DNA of 64,000 nt from Actinocrispum wychmicini. GTDB lineage: Bacteria; Actinomycetota; Actinomycetes; Mycobacteriales; Pseudonocardiaceae. Positions 1 through 8,404 of this stretch are shown here, piece by piece. The DNA lies in the NCBI RefSeq assembly GCF_004345645.1, contig NZ_SLWS01000003.1, forward strand, positions 124,001-188,000, in the 5' to 3' direction. A program made the translations under genes and the position numbers. How positions within the stretch are numbered: the first letter of the stretch is position 1; every line of letters begins with the position of its first letter. The notes under the pieces are model-generated. The model did not search any database and was not told the DNA's origin. It saw only the letters and a list, made by a program, of their open reading frames with translations.

Positions 1-1
1 G

Positions 2-643
2 CAGTTGCGCAACGGCGCCGACGAGGCGCGGATGCGGACCATGTACAACGGCATCGATCCCGCGGACTTCCCGGAGGCGCGCGGCGAACCGGACCACCCG
101 ACGATCGTGTTCGTCGGCCGGATCGACCCGTTGAAGGACCTGCACACGCTGATCCGGGCGTTCCAGATCGTCCGGCGCGAGGTGCCGAACGCCCGGCTGC
201 GGATGTTCGGGCCGGTGACACTGGTCAACGAGGGGTACTACGCCAGCTGTCTGGCACTGCTGAACGAGTTGGGGCTGACCGACGCGGCGGCGTTCGAAGG
301 GCGCGTGCCCAGCCAGGTCGACGCCTACCACGCCGGTCATCTCGTGGCGTTGACGAGCGTGTCCGAGGGATTTCCGTTCACTGTCGTGGAGTCGATGTCC
401 ACCGGACGGCCGCAGGTGTGCACGAACGTGGGCGGCGTTGCCGAGGCTGTGGGCGATGGCGGATTCGTTGTGCCGCCGCGTGACCATGATGCGGTCGCAC
501 GCGCCTGCGTGAAGCTTCTCACCGACGCCGGGCTGCGGCGCTCGATGGGGCAGGCAGCGCGCCAGCGGGTGCTGGAGAACTTCACGTTACAGCGGTGGAA
601 CGACGGCTACCGGGCGATCTACACCGAGTTGGCGCTCCGATGA
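2..643 (+). CDS. GT4-family glycosyltransferase, C-terminal part (cut by window edge)
   Basis: The reading frame is open from the first bases, so the N-terminal acceptor-binding domain lies outside the window; about 213 residues are visible. They form the nucleotide-sugar-binding half of a GT-B enzyme. The motif VFVGRIDPLKD opens this half, and EGFPFTVVES supplies the EX7E pair that contacts the donor sugar in GT4 enzymes. GGVAEAV then follows, as is usual. The probable role is cytoplasmic transfer of a sugar onto a glycan or lipid-linked acceptor. The stop codon overlaps the next start (ATGA at 640-643), which places it in one operon with the membrane protein and sugar-nucleotide genes downstream. 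Donor and acceptor cannot be read from the sequence. Confidence 0.88.
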   Translation, partial: QLRNGADEARMRTMYNGIDPADFPEARGEPDHPTIVFVGRIDPLKDLHTLIRAFQIVRREVPNARLRMFGPVTLVNEGYYASCLALLNELGLTDAAAFEGRVPSQVDAYHAGHLVALTSVSEGFPFTVVESMSTGRPQVCTNVGGVAEAVGDGGFVVPPRDHDAVARACVKLLTDAGLRRSMGQAARQRVLENFTLQRWNDGYRAIYTELALR

Positions 644-2013
644 CCGGGGACCTCCCCGCGCTCGTGACCAGGGTGGCGGCTGTCCTGCCGACGCCGGTGG
701 ACGACCTGCAGGTGGCCGCGATGCTGGAAAGCCAGGGCGTCACCGACCAGGCGGCGGCCGACCAGTACGGAATGGACGACGTGTTCGCCCTGGCGCACGA
801 GGTGTTCCGGCGCCTGTCGGCGACGGTCGTGACGCGGGCGGTCGAGATCCGGGAAACTGTGCGGAGATCGCCGCACGAGGTGTGTCACGGGCTGCTGTAC
901 ATGTTGCCCAGCGCGGTGTATCCGGCGGTGTTCATGGCGTTGAGCGGACCGGTCATGGTGCGTGGCATGGTGTTCGCCACCGCGCTGGGCTGGGTGTGGG
1001 GCGCGGGGACGAGCTGGGTGGCGTACCGGCTGCTCGGCTTGGGGCTGGCCGGCCACGCCGGCCGGACACTCCGGTTGTTCGGCCTGGTCGCGATGGGACT
1101 GGGCCTGGTCGGGGCGATTCTGATCGCGTTGGACGACGGTGCCGGCCTATCACTGGTACTGTTCGTACTGGCCCAGACTGGCTTTCAGGCGGCGTCCGGT
1201 GTCCTTGTCTTCTACCGTAAGGAGTTCTGGCTCACCGCGGCGATGATCCCGGCCTGTTTGGCCGGACTGGTGCATCTGGTGTCCCGGTACAACGACGCGT
1301 TGCTCGGTCCGGTATTGTTGTGCGGCACGGTGTCGACCGGGTTGGCGATCGCGCTCGCCTGGCGGGCGAGCTTCGGTGGCAAGCAGACCGACAGCGGGCG
1401 GCGACCCGCGGCGCGCGCGCTCACGCTGGGCGCGTTGCCGTACATGGGATATGCGGCACTGTGCGCGGCTTTCCTGCTGTACACCGATTCTCGGTACGTC
1501 ACGAGCAACCTGGATCTCGCGATCGGCGTGACACCGCTCGTGCTGGGCATGGGCGTGGTCGAATCGAGCGCGCACCGGTTCTTCACCCAGGCTGGCAGGC
1601 TGGTGCGGCGCAGCCGGCTGCCGGCCCAGTTCCGTGGCGAGGTCTGGCGCATCCTGTTGCGGGAGCTCATGGTGTGCCTGCTGTTCCTCGTCGGCATCGG
1701 GCTGGCGTTGCTGGTGCCGCTCGCGTGGTTCGGTGTGCTGACCTCGCGGGGCGCGCTGCTGATCGACGGGCACCTCGTGCTCGGTGGCGCGTTCTTCCTC
1801 GGTTTCGTGCTTGCCAGGCAGGGCGAGATGCGATGGCTCCTGTGGACGGTCGCGGGCGTGCTCGTGGCCAACATCGTGTCGGCCGAGGTGCTGGCCCAGG
1901 ACCTAGCGCCGTACGGCCACGTCCCGATCTTCCTGATGAGCAGTATCGCACTGGTGGTTCTCATGTTGACGGCGCTGCGCACGAGCGTCCGGCAGATCAG
2001 GCACTACAAGTAG
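640..2013 (+). CDS. polytopic membrane protein of a surface-glycan operon
   Basis: The 457-residue product starts at the ATG that overlaps the previous stop, rather than at a start 45 bases further up inside the glycosyltransferase gene. A soluble helical segment of about 80 residues is followed by roughly 10-12 hydrophobic helices. Size and topology resemble flippases or exporters of the polysaccharide-transporter superfamily, and the neighbours fit moving a glycan or lipid-linked precursor across the membrane. I see no family-defining motif, so transporter is an inference from topology and context. The gene ends 14 bases before the nucleotidyltransferase. Confidence 0.75.
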   Translation: MTGDLPALVTRVAAVLPTPVDDLQVAAMLESQGVTDQAAADQYGMDDVFALAHEVFRRLSATVVTRAVEIRETVRRSPHEVCHGLLYMLPSAVYPAVFMALSGPVMVRGMVFATALGWVWGAGTSWVAYRLLGLGLAGHAGRTLRLFGLVAMGLGLVGAILIALDDGAGLSLVLFVLAQTGFQAASGVLVFYRKEFWLTAAMIPACLAGLVHLVSRYNDALLGPVLLCGTVSTGLAIALAWRASFGGKQTDSGRRPAARALTLGALPYMGYAALCAAFLLYTDSRYVTSNLDLAIGVTPLVLGMGVVESSAHRFFTQAGRLVRRSRLPAQFRGEVWRILLRELMVCLLFLVGIGLALLVPLAWFGVLTSRGALLIDGHLVLGGAFFLGFVLARQGEMRWLLWTVAGVLVANIVSAEVLAQDLAPYGHVPIFLMSSIALVVLMLTALRTSVRQIRHYK

Positions 2014-2027
2014 GGAGGACTCCAACG

Positions 2028-2750
2028 ATGCACGCGGTGATACTCGCAGGGGGCCGGGGGGTGCGACTGCGCCCCTACACAACGGCGTTACCCAAGCCCC
2101 TTGTGCCGATCGGGGAAGAGTACGCGATTCTCGACATCATCCTGCAGCAGTTGCACACCTACGGCTTCACCCGGGTCACCCTGGCGATCGGCCACCTCAG
2201 CTCGCTGATCCGCGCCTTCGTGGGCGACGGGTCGCGCTGGGACCTCACGGTGGACTACTCGGAGGAGGAAAGCCCGCTGTCCACCATCGGTCCCTTGCTC
2301 ACCTTTCTGGACCAGCTCCCCGACCACTTCCTGGTGATGAACGGTGACGTGCTCACCGACCTGAACTACGTCTCGCTGCTCGACCACCACATCACGTGCG
2401 AGGCGCCCTTGACCATCGCCACCTACCAGCGCAAGGTGAAGATCGACTTCGGCACGCTGGAGACCGACCAGGGCCGGATCGTCCGGTTCGTCGAGAAGCC
2501 GACCCTCTCCTACGGCGTGAGCATGGGCGTGTACGCGATGTCCCGCAAGACGCTCGCGCCCTACCCGAAGAACGTCCCGTTCGGACTCGACGACCTCGTG
2601 CTCGACCTGTTGTCCCGCGGCGAGAAACCGGCGGCCTTCGAGTTCGGCGGCTACTGGCTGGACATCGGCCGCCCGGACGACTACGACGAGGCCAACCGGA
2701 GCTTCGAGGCGAGGCGGTCGGTGCTGTTGCCGGCCCAGGCGCTGAAATGA
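2028..2750 (+). CDS. sugar-1-phosphate nucleotidyltransferase
   Basis: The 240-residue enzyme is expected to make an NDP-sugar from NTP and sugar 1-phosphate. LAGGRGVRLRPYT followed by LPKPLVPIG is the N-terminal signature loop of this family and binds the nucleotide. NGDVLTDL supplies the metal-binding aspartate, FVEKP is the conserved EKP motif near residue 160, and GYWLDIGRPDDY is the sugar-binding end typical of glucose or mannose 1-phosphate transferases. It lacks the left-handed beta-helix of longer forms. The ATG at 2028 has a GGGAGG site just upstream; reading further upstream runs into the wrong frame of the preceding gene. Context suggests an activated sugar for the adjacent glycosyltransferase. 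Confidence 0.9.
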   Translation: MHAVILAGGRGVRLRPYTTALPKPLVPIGEEYAILDIILQQLHTYGFTRVTLAIGHLSSLIRAFVGDGSRWDLTVDYSEEESPLSTIGPLLTFLDQLPDHFLVMNGDVLTDLNYVSLLDHHITCEAPLTIATYQRKVKIDFGTLETDQGRIVRFVEKPTLSYGVSMGVYAMSRKTLAPYPKNVPFGLDDLVLDLLSRGEKPAAFEFGGYWLDIGRPDDYDEANRSFEARRSVLLPAQALK

Positions 2751-2759
2751 CAAGGCGAA

Positions 2760-3680
2760 ATGACACGTGAAATGGCATCAGCGCGGGTGCTGCTGTTCGG
2801 CGCGTCGGGGTTCCTCGGCCGTGAGGTCGGGAACGCGCTGAACGGCGACCCGCGGGTGGCCGTGGTGATCCAGGTCGGCCGGAGCGCGCCGGACGAACCC
2901 GGCTGGGCCCGGCACGACCTGATCGGCGGCGACCCGGACAGGCTGGCCGCGGTGCTGCGAGCACAGCGGCCGGACGTCGTCGTCAACTGCACTGGTCGGC
3001 TCGACGGAACCACCGCCGAACTGGTGAGCGCCAACGTGTTAGCGACCGCTAACCTGCTCGACGCGATCAGGGACGTGACACCGAAGGCGCGGTTGGTCAC
3101 GCTCGGATCGGCCGGCGAGTACGGCGTGGTGCCGACCGGTGCCGCCGTCACCGAGGACTCCCCGGCCCGGCCGGTCGCCGCGTACGGCGTGACGAAACTC
3201 GCCGGCACCATGCTCGTCCAGTCCGCGGTGGACAGTGGACTGGACGCGGTGGTGCTGCGGGTGTTCAACCCGATCGGTGCCGGCATCGCCGCCGGCACGG
3301 TCCTCGGTCGGGCCGCGGCGAGCATCCGCGCGGCCATGGCCGGCGGCGTGGAACACATTCAGTTGGGGCCGCTCGGAGCGTACCGGGACTTCGTCGACGT
3401 GCGCGACGTGGCCACGGCGATCTCGGCGGCCGCGTTGTCGGCGGAGCAACCGCCGCCGGTGCTGAACGTCGGCAGTGGCGTCGCGGTGGCTACCCGGGAC
3501 ACGGTAGCGATGCTGGCCGACGTGGCTGGCTTCACCGGGCAGGTCCGGGAGGCCGATCCGGCCCCCGCCCGGTCCGGTGCGGTGACGTGGATAGCGGCCG
3601 ACCTGACCAGGATCGAACGGACGCTGGGCTGGCACCCGAAATACGGTCTCGCTGACTCGGTCCGCGAGATCTGGGGCTGA
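2760..3680 (+). CDS. NAD-dependent epimerase/dehydratase (extended SDR)
   Basis: The protein has 306 residues. GASGFLG near the N-terminus is the Rossmann dinucleotide-binding motif and AYGVTK carries the catalytic Tyr and Lys of the SDR family; LRVFNPIG follows as in nucleotide-sugar epimerases. It probably epimerises, reduces or dehydrates an NDP-sugar made by the upstream nucleotidyltransferase, whose stop is only nine bases away. An alternative ATG lies 12 bases inside. The operon ends here at a strong hairpin. The exact sugar product is unknown. Confidence 0.87.
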   Translation: MTREMASARVLLFGASGFLGREVGNALNGDPRVAVVIQVGRSAPDEPGWARHDLIGGDPDRLAAVLRAQRPDVVVNCTGRLDGTTAELVSANVLATANLLDAIRDVTPKARLVTLGSAGEYGVVPTGAAVTEDSPARPVAAYGVTKLAGTMLVQSAVDSGLDAVVLRVFNPIGAGIAAGTVLGRAAASIRAAMAGGVEHIQLGPLGAYRDFVDVRDVATAISAAALSAEQPPPVLNVGSGVAVATRDTVAMLADVAGFTGQVREADPAPARSGAVTWIAADLTRIERTLGWHPKYGLADSVREIWG

Positions 3681-3720
3681 CAAGGATGGTTCCCGGGCAG
3701 CCGCCCGGGAACCATCCTTG
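3681..3720. terminator. bidirectional hairpin terminator
   Basis: The sequence at 3681-3698 is the perfect reverse complement of 3703-3720, giving an 18-bp stem with a 4-base loop. It starts immediately after the stop of one SDR gene and ends five bases before the stop of the convergent one, so it can end transcription from both sides. No long T run follows, as is common in actinomycetes. Confidence 0.9.
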
Positions 3721-3725
3721 CCTGG

Positions 3726-4676
3726 TCAGTGGCTGTTGTCGCGGTACCAGGTGAAGGTCTGGCGGACACCGTCGGAAAGGGACACCGCGGGTTCGAAGCC
3801 GGTGAGTTCCCGCAGCTTGGCCAGGTCCGGGCACCGCCGTTTCACCGAGCCGGGCGGCGCCGGCACCTCGTCGAGCACCGGGGTGTGTCCGGCGATGTCG
3901 AGCACCAGCGCGGCGAGGTCGCCGATGTTGGTCTCGGCGAGGTCGTTACCGATGTGGACGATCTCGCCGTTGGCGCGTTCCGTGCCCATCAGCGCGGTCA
4001 TCGCCTCAACCGCGTCGTCGACGTGGCAGAACGCGCGGTACTGGTCGGTCCCGTACACCCGGAACGGGTTCTCCTGGGCGATCGCGCGCAAGGACAGCTC
4101 GGGGATGACGTGGTCGGAGCCCATCCGCGGCCCGTAGACGTTGTGGAAACGCCCGATGACGAACGGGAATCCCTTGGCGCGGGCGGTGTGCACGACCGCG
4201 GCCTCGCCGAGCGTCTTGCTGACCGCGTAGGCGAACCTGGGGGCGGTGATGTCCTCGATGAGCAAGGGAACGTGTTCCGGCGTGGGCACCTGCACGACGC
4301 CCGCGGTGACCCCGCCGGAGTAGGTCTCGCTGGTGGAGGCGAAGAACAGCTTCTCGTCCGGACGCAGCCAGTCCAGCGTGTTGAGCAGCGCGAGGGTGTT
4401 GACGCGGATCACCCGCGCCGGGTCGCGTTCGACGTTGCGGACGCCGACCACCGCGGCCAGCATGTAGACTTGGTCCCAGCCGTGCGGGATGTCTTTCATG
4501 GAAGCGGGATCAGTCAGGTCCGCGGACATCACGGGCACGTCCAGCCGGGCCAGCTCGGGGTCGTTCCGGCCGCGCGAGAAGTCGTCCACAATGGTCACTT
4601 CGTGGCCGCGGGCGAGCAGGCCGCGGGCCAGGTGCAGCCCGATGAAGCCGGCGCCGCCCAGGATCAACGCCCTCAT
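3726..4676 (-). CDS. NAD-dependent nucleotide-sugar epimerase/dehydratase (SDR)
   Basis: The 316-residue product starts MRALILGGAGFIGLH, an N-terminal Rossmann motif; this ATG overlaps the stop of the upstream dehydrogenase gene, so I chose it over a longer frame. YAVSKTLGE holds the catalytic Tyr and Lys, and RFHNVYGPRMG is typical of UDP-glucuronate decarboxylases and 4-epimerases. With the dehydrogenase next door, a plausible pair is oxidation of an NDP-hexose to the uronic acid followed by epimerisation or decarboxylation. That order is inferred from context. Confidence 0.88.
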   Translation of the reverse strand: MRALILGGAGFIGLHLARGLLARGHEVTIVDDFSRGRNDPELARLDVPVMSADLTDPASMKDIPHGWDQVYMLAAVVGVRNVERDPARVIRVNTLALLNTLDWLRPDEKLFFASTSETYSGGVTAGVVQVPTPEHVPLLIEDITAPRFAYAVSKTLGEAAVVHTARAKGFPFVIGRFHNVYGPRMGSDHVIPELSLRAIAQENPFRVYGTDQYRAFCHVDDAVEAMTALMGTERANGEIVHIGNDLAETNIGDLAALVLDIAGHTPVLDEVPAPPGSVKRRCPDLAKLRELTGFEPAVSLSDGVRQTFTWYRDNSH

Positions 4677-5986
4677 TCGGCCACCTCGGGCTCGTAGCCC
4701 AGGCCGGCGTACTGGGCGCCGTGCGCGGTGATCGAGGCCGCGTCCAGGATCCGCCACGAGTCGTACACCAGGCGCACGTTCGAGCCGGTGAGCAGGGTGT
4801 CGACAGGCAGGTCACGGTATTCCGGATGGTCCGTGATCACGAGAACCGCGTCCGCGCGGGCGAACCCGTCCGCCAGGTCGACCGGATCGCCGCCGTACTG
4901 CCGGATCACGTCCGCGCTGACCAGCGGGTCATGGCCGAGCACCCGCAGTCCGGCGGCGGTGAACACGGGCATCATCGCGGCGATCGGCGTGCCCCGCATG
5001 TCGTCGGTGGGCGGCCAGCCCTTGTACGCCCAGCCGAGCACCAGCAGCGTCTTGTCCGCCGGGTCGGTGATCAGGTCGACCATTCGGCGAGCGACGTGCA
5101 CCGGCGTCTCCTCGTTGACAGCGCGGGCGGCGCTGATCAGCGGCGGCACGTATCCGACCTGGTCGGCGACGGAAAGAAGGATATACGGGTCCTTGGACAG
5201 GCAGCCGCCGCCGACATACCCGGGCTTGGCGATGTCCGGCCGCGGATAGTCCACATTGGTCGCCCGGATCACCTCGAGCGGGTCAAGCCCGAGCCGTTCG
5301 GTGATCCGCGCCACCTCGTTGCCGAACGAGTAGATCACGTCGGTGTGGCAGTTGTTGGTGAGTTTCACCAGTTCGGCGGTTTCCAAGGTGGACACGGGGA
5401 CGACCTGGGCGGCCAGGTCGGAGAACAGTTCGACACCCAGCCGGAGGCTTTCCGCGTTCAACCCGCCGACCACCTGCGGCAGTTCGACCAGTTCCCGCAG
5501 GGCCTGGCCCTGAATGGTCCGTTCCGGAGCCATGACCAGCCGGGCGCAGCTCCACGCGGCCAGCAGGCGCGGCAGGACAACCGCGCGAGTGGCGCCGACC
5601 GGGACCGTGCTGCGCACCACGACCAAGGTGTCCGGAGTGCACCGTTTGCTGACGTGTTCCGCGGCCGCGGCGAGATTCTCCAGGTAGGGCTCGTGGCGGA
5701 GTTCGTCCACCGGCGTGGAGACGCAGATGATGGCCACGTCCACGCCGGCGTCCGGCAGCTCGGACCCGATGAAGATCCGCTCACCGGTCAGTTCCCGGAA
5801 CGCCTCGTCCACGCCCGGCTCGAAGATGTGCGGGCGGCCCTGGGACAACGAGTCGACCACCGCGGGCTGGGTGTCGACGCCGTGCACTTCGAATCCCCGG
5901 CGCGCCATGGCCGCCGTCAGGGTGAGACCGACGTAGCCCATGCCGATCACACCGATCTTCGACTGTCTCGGTGAAGCACCTGTCAC
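4673..5986 (-). CDS. UDP-glucose/GDP-mannose dehydrogenase family enzyme
   Basis: The 437-residue protein should oxidise an NDP-sugar twice to the NDP-uronic acid using NAD. VIGMGYVGL is the NAD-binding motif, GYVGGGCLSKDP carries the catalytic cysteine, and VLGWAYKGWPPTDDMRGTP is the C-terminal nucleotide-sugar-binding motif. The start is GTG at 5986 with GAGGAG upstream. It overlaps the SDR gene by four bases (ATGA), forming a two-gene operon that converges on the four-gene glycan operon. The two operons likely serve one glycan. Confidence 0.93.
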   Translation of the reverse strand: MTGASPRQSKIGVIGMGYVGLTLTAAMARRGFEVHGVDTQPAVVDSLSQGRPHIFEPGVDEAFRELTGERIFIGSELPDAGVDVAIICVSTPVDELRHEPYLENLAAAAEHVSKRCTPDTLVVVRSTVPVGATRAVVLPRLLAAWSCARLVMAPERTIQGQALRELVELPQVVGGLNAESLRLGVELFSDLAAQVVPVSTLETAELVKLTNNCHTDVIYSFGNEVARITERLGLDPLEVIRATNVDYPRPDIAKPGYVGGGCLSKDPYILLSVADQVGYVPPLISAARAVNEETPVHVARRMVDLITDPADKTLLVLGWAYKGWPPTDDMRGTPIAAMMPVFTAAGLRVLGHDPLVSADVIRQYGGDPVDLADGFARADAVLVITDHPEYRDLPVDTLLTGSNVRLVYDSWRILDAASITAHGAQYAGLGYEPEVAE

Positions 5987-6179
5987 GACCGACTCCTCGC
6001 TGTTGGTGTTTGTCCCTCAACAGTTCGTCGTCGTTTCCGTGTCCCGCGTTATATTCCGTCGCTTGGCGAATCGGCCGGTTCACCCGGTCGGCCTACCTCG
6101 TCAGAAGGGTTTGGATGTGCCGGGCGACTCGTAGACTCGGCCGGTGAACCGTTGCTCGACAAAGAAAAGGGCGACGCGC

Positions 6180-6974
6180 ATGAGAACTCCTTTACGCTGG
6201 CTGCGTGCCGTCGGAATCGGAGCGGCCGTCTGTGTGGTGGTCGTGACGAGCCAGGCGGACGCGGCGGCCTGTGGAAACAACTCGCAACGCCTTGGTATAC
6301 CCGCGTATTGGGGCACCGAGGGCACCGGACCTGGCCTGTGGCGACGACTCGCGAACGAAGCACCCAACGCGAGTCTGGCCATCGTCGGAATTCAGGCGTC
6401 CGGCCCTGGCCCGGTGCTGTTGCCGGAGGTCAAGCGGGTGGTGGACCGCACCCGCTCGTCCGGCGTCCGCTTGCTGTCCTATGTAGACACAAGTTACACG
6501 AACCGGCCCGTGGACACGGTCCTCGCCGACATCGCCAACGCCTTCATCTGGTACGGCACCGACGGGATCTTCCTGGACCAGGCCGCGAACACCTGTGACA
6601 AGCTCGGCTATTATCAGGCGCTGCACGACTACGTGAAGTCGATCAGGCCGAACGCGCTGGTCGTGCTCAACCCCGGCACCAACACCGACGAGTGCTATAC
6701 CAAGGTCTCGGACGTCCTGGTGGACTTCGAAGGGACCTACGACACGTACGTGACCTGGTCGCCCAGTGACTGGGTCCGTGCCTATCCCGCGAAACGGTTC
6801 TGGCACCTGGTGTTCGGCACGTCCTGCGCCAGCCAGATGCGGGACGTGATCAAGAAGTCCAGGCAGCGCAACGCCGGTTACGTGTTCGTCACCGACACCG
6901 CCCTGCCCAACCCGTGGAACGCCCTGCCCGCGTACTGGCGGTCGGAGTTGGCCGCGCTCGGCTCGTCCCGTTAG
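6180..6974 (+). CDS. secreted spherulin-4-like glycoside hydrolase
   Basis: The ATG at 6180 follows GAAAAGGG and opens a typical signal peptide (basic start, hydrophobic core, cleavage after an Ala-rich stretch near residue 30). The mature part matches the spherulation-specific family 4 fold: PAYWGTEG at its start, SYVDTSYTNRP, then WYGTDGIFLDQAAN, where the acidic residue sits at the place of the barrel's catalytic acids. Family members are thought to cleave galactosamine-containing polysaccharides, which fits its place beside surface-glycan genes. It is divergent from the dehydrogenase gene, with a 193-bp gap that can hold both promoters. Substrate is inferred. Confidence 0.8.
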   Translation: MRTPLRWLRAVGIGAAVCVVVVTSQADAAACGNNSQRLGIPAYWGTEGTGPGLWRRLANEAPNASLAIVGIQASGPGPVLLPEVKRVVDRTRSSGVRLLSYVDTSYTNRPVDTVLADIANAFIWYGTDGIFLDQAANTCDKLGYYQALHDYVKSIRPNALVVLNPGTNTDECYTKVSDVLVDFEGTYDTYVTWSPSDWVRAYPAKRFWHLVFGTSCASQMRDVIKKSRQRNAGYVFVTDTALPNPWNALPAYWRSELAALGSSR

Positions 6975-6986
6975 GCGGGTCCCCTG

Positions 6987-7017
6987 GCCCGGCCGGCGCC
7001 TCCCACGCCGGCCGGGC
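6987..7017. terminator. GC-rich hairpin between convergent genes
   Basis: Positions 6987-6998 and 7006-7017 are perfect reverse complements (12-bp stem, 7-base loop). The hairpin fills the 52-bp space between the spherulin-like gene and the convergent SnoaL-like gene, so it probably terminates both. Confidence 0.8.
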
Positions 7018-7026
7018 AGGATCCCG

Positions 7027-7503
7027 CTACAGCGCGCGGGACGCCTGGCCGAAGACGTACCGCCAGTGGCCGTACGACTTCACGTAGGTGTCGCTGAACC
7101 ACAGGTGGGAGTCGAACGACGTGCCGTCGGCGCACGTGCCCTTCTCCCAGAGCTGGGCCGTGACGATCGCCGTGCTGGGGCCGTATTGGCGGACTGTCTG
7201 GGTGCCCGCGACCTCTTCCTGGTGTTCGTAGACGCACGTTTTGGCACGCGCGTCCCTCAGCAGGTCCTGCTTGGTGACGACGGCGCCCTTGCCGGTCACC
7301 AGGACGAAGTCGTCGGCGAGGATGCGGTCCATGGTCGCCGCGTCGTTGCGCTTCACCGCGGCCTGGTACTGGGTGTCCAACGCGGCCACCACGGCGATGT
7401 CGTGCGACGAGTGGTCCTCGACGGCCGTCGACGACGTCGCCGGGATGACGAACGCGGCACCCACCGCGGCCGCGAGGGCGGCGTATTCCTTGGTTCTTCT
7501 CAT
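7027..7503 (-). CDS. exported SnoaL/DUF4440-like protein
   Basis: The 158-residue protein begins with a basic stretch and an Ala-rich hydrophobic segment, a likely signal peptide ending near residue 27. The rest has the NTF2-like small-barrel pattern: an N-terminal helix ending AVKRNDAATMDRILADDFVLV, later strands, and WRYVFGQAS at the end. Such proteins include isomerases, hydrolases and non-catalytic binding proteins, and nothing visible decides between them. It starts 72 bases from the divergent AraC-type regulator, which could control it. Confidence 0.75.
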   Translation of the reverse strand: MRRTKEYAALAAAVGAAFVIPATSSTAVEDHSSHDIAVVAALDTQYQAAVKRNDAATMDRILADDFVLVTGKGAVVTKQDLLRDARAKTCVYEHQEEVAGTQTVRQYGPSTAIVTAQLWEKGTCADGTSFDSHLWFSDTYVKSYGHWRYVFGQASRAL

Positions 7504-7575
7504 GGCCGAAAGGCTGCCCGTCCGGCCGCCCCACGGTCTTGAAGAACTTTGCGCATCCCGGGGTTAGCATGGCGC

Positions 7576-8382
7576 ATGCACCTCCGATGCTGGGCCGACG
7601 TGGCCGTCGACCGCTCCTTCCGGGTCAGCGAGTTCAGCTGCCTGGACGACCACACCGGCTGGTTCGGCGACTACCAGGACAGCTACCAGGTGGTGCTGGT
7701 GCGCAAGGGCATGTTCCGGGTGCGCCGGGGCGGTGCGGTGTCCGATATGGACAGAACGGTCGCGTACCTGGGAGTGCCTGGCGCGTATGAGGAGTACGCG
7801 CATCCAGCGTCTGGCGAAGTGTGCACGGTCGTCACGTTGACGCCACAGCTGTGGCATTCGATGGCCGGTGACGTGCCGATCACCCGTCCGCACGCCTACA
7901 CGACCGCCCGGATCGAACTCGCCCACCGACGGATGCTCGCGGCCACCGCGGACCCCGGATACGCCTGTACCGAAGAGCTGCTCGACATGATGGCGAGCAT
8001 GCTCGGCCAGACCGCGGCCCGGTCCGCGCTGCCGGGCAGGCGGCCGTCCCGGTCCGACGACGCGCTGGTCGACCACGCCCGGGCGGCGATCGCCGCCGAT
8101 CACCCAGCGGCCCGCCGGCTCAGCTCGCTGGCCACCCAGCTCGGCGTCTCGCCCTACCGGCTGAGCCGCGCTTTCCCGCGAGTCCTCGGCGTGTCACTGA
8201 CCCGGTACCGCAACCGGGTCCGGGTGGCCCGAGCCCTCGACCGCCTGGAAGCCGGCGAACCCAGCCTGGCCTCCCTGGCCGCCGACCTGGGCTTCGCCGA
8301 CCAGGCCCACCTGACGCGCACGGTCCGTGACCACCTCGGGCAAACGCCGACTGTGCTCCGCCGGATCCTGGTCACCCGTTAG
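7576..8382 (+). CDS. AraC-family transcriptional regulator
   Basis: The C-terminal 100 residues (about 170-268) form the two helix-turn-helix units of AraC regulators: LATQLGVSPYRLSRAF and LAADLGFADQAHLTRTVRDHLGQTP. The N-terminal half looks like the cupin-like sensor domain of AraC-binding or cupin_6 types. I chose the ATG at 7576 (MHLRCW) over a frame 27 bases longer because the shorter form starts at the domain. The divergent exported SnoaL-like gene is the nearest candidate target. The effector is unknown. Confidence 0.85.
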   Translation: MHLRCWADVAVDRSFRVSEFSCLDDHTGWFGDYQDSYQVVLVRKGMFRVRRGGAVSDMDRTVAYLGVPGAYEEYAHPASGEVCTVVTLTPQLWHSMAGDVPITRPHAYTTARIELAHRRMLAATADPGYACTEELLDMMASMLGQTAARSALPGRRPSRSDDALVDHARAAIAADHPAARRLSSLATQLGVSPYRLSRAFPRVLGVSLTRYRNRVRVARALDRLEAGEPSLASLAADLGFADQAHLTRTVRDHLGQTPTVLRRILVTR

Positions 8383-8404
8383 TCGACAGCGGACGGAGGC
8401 GCGT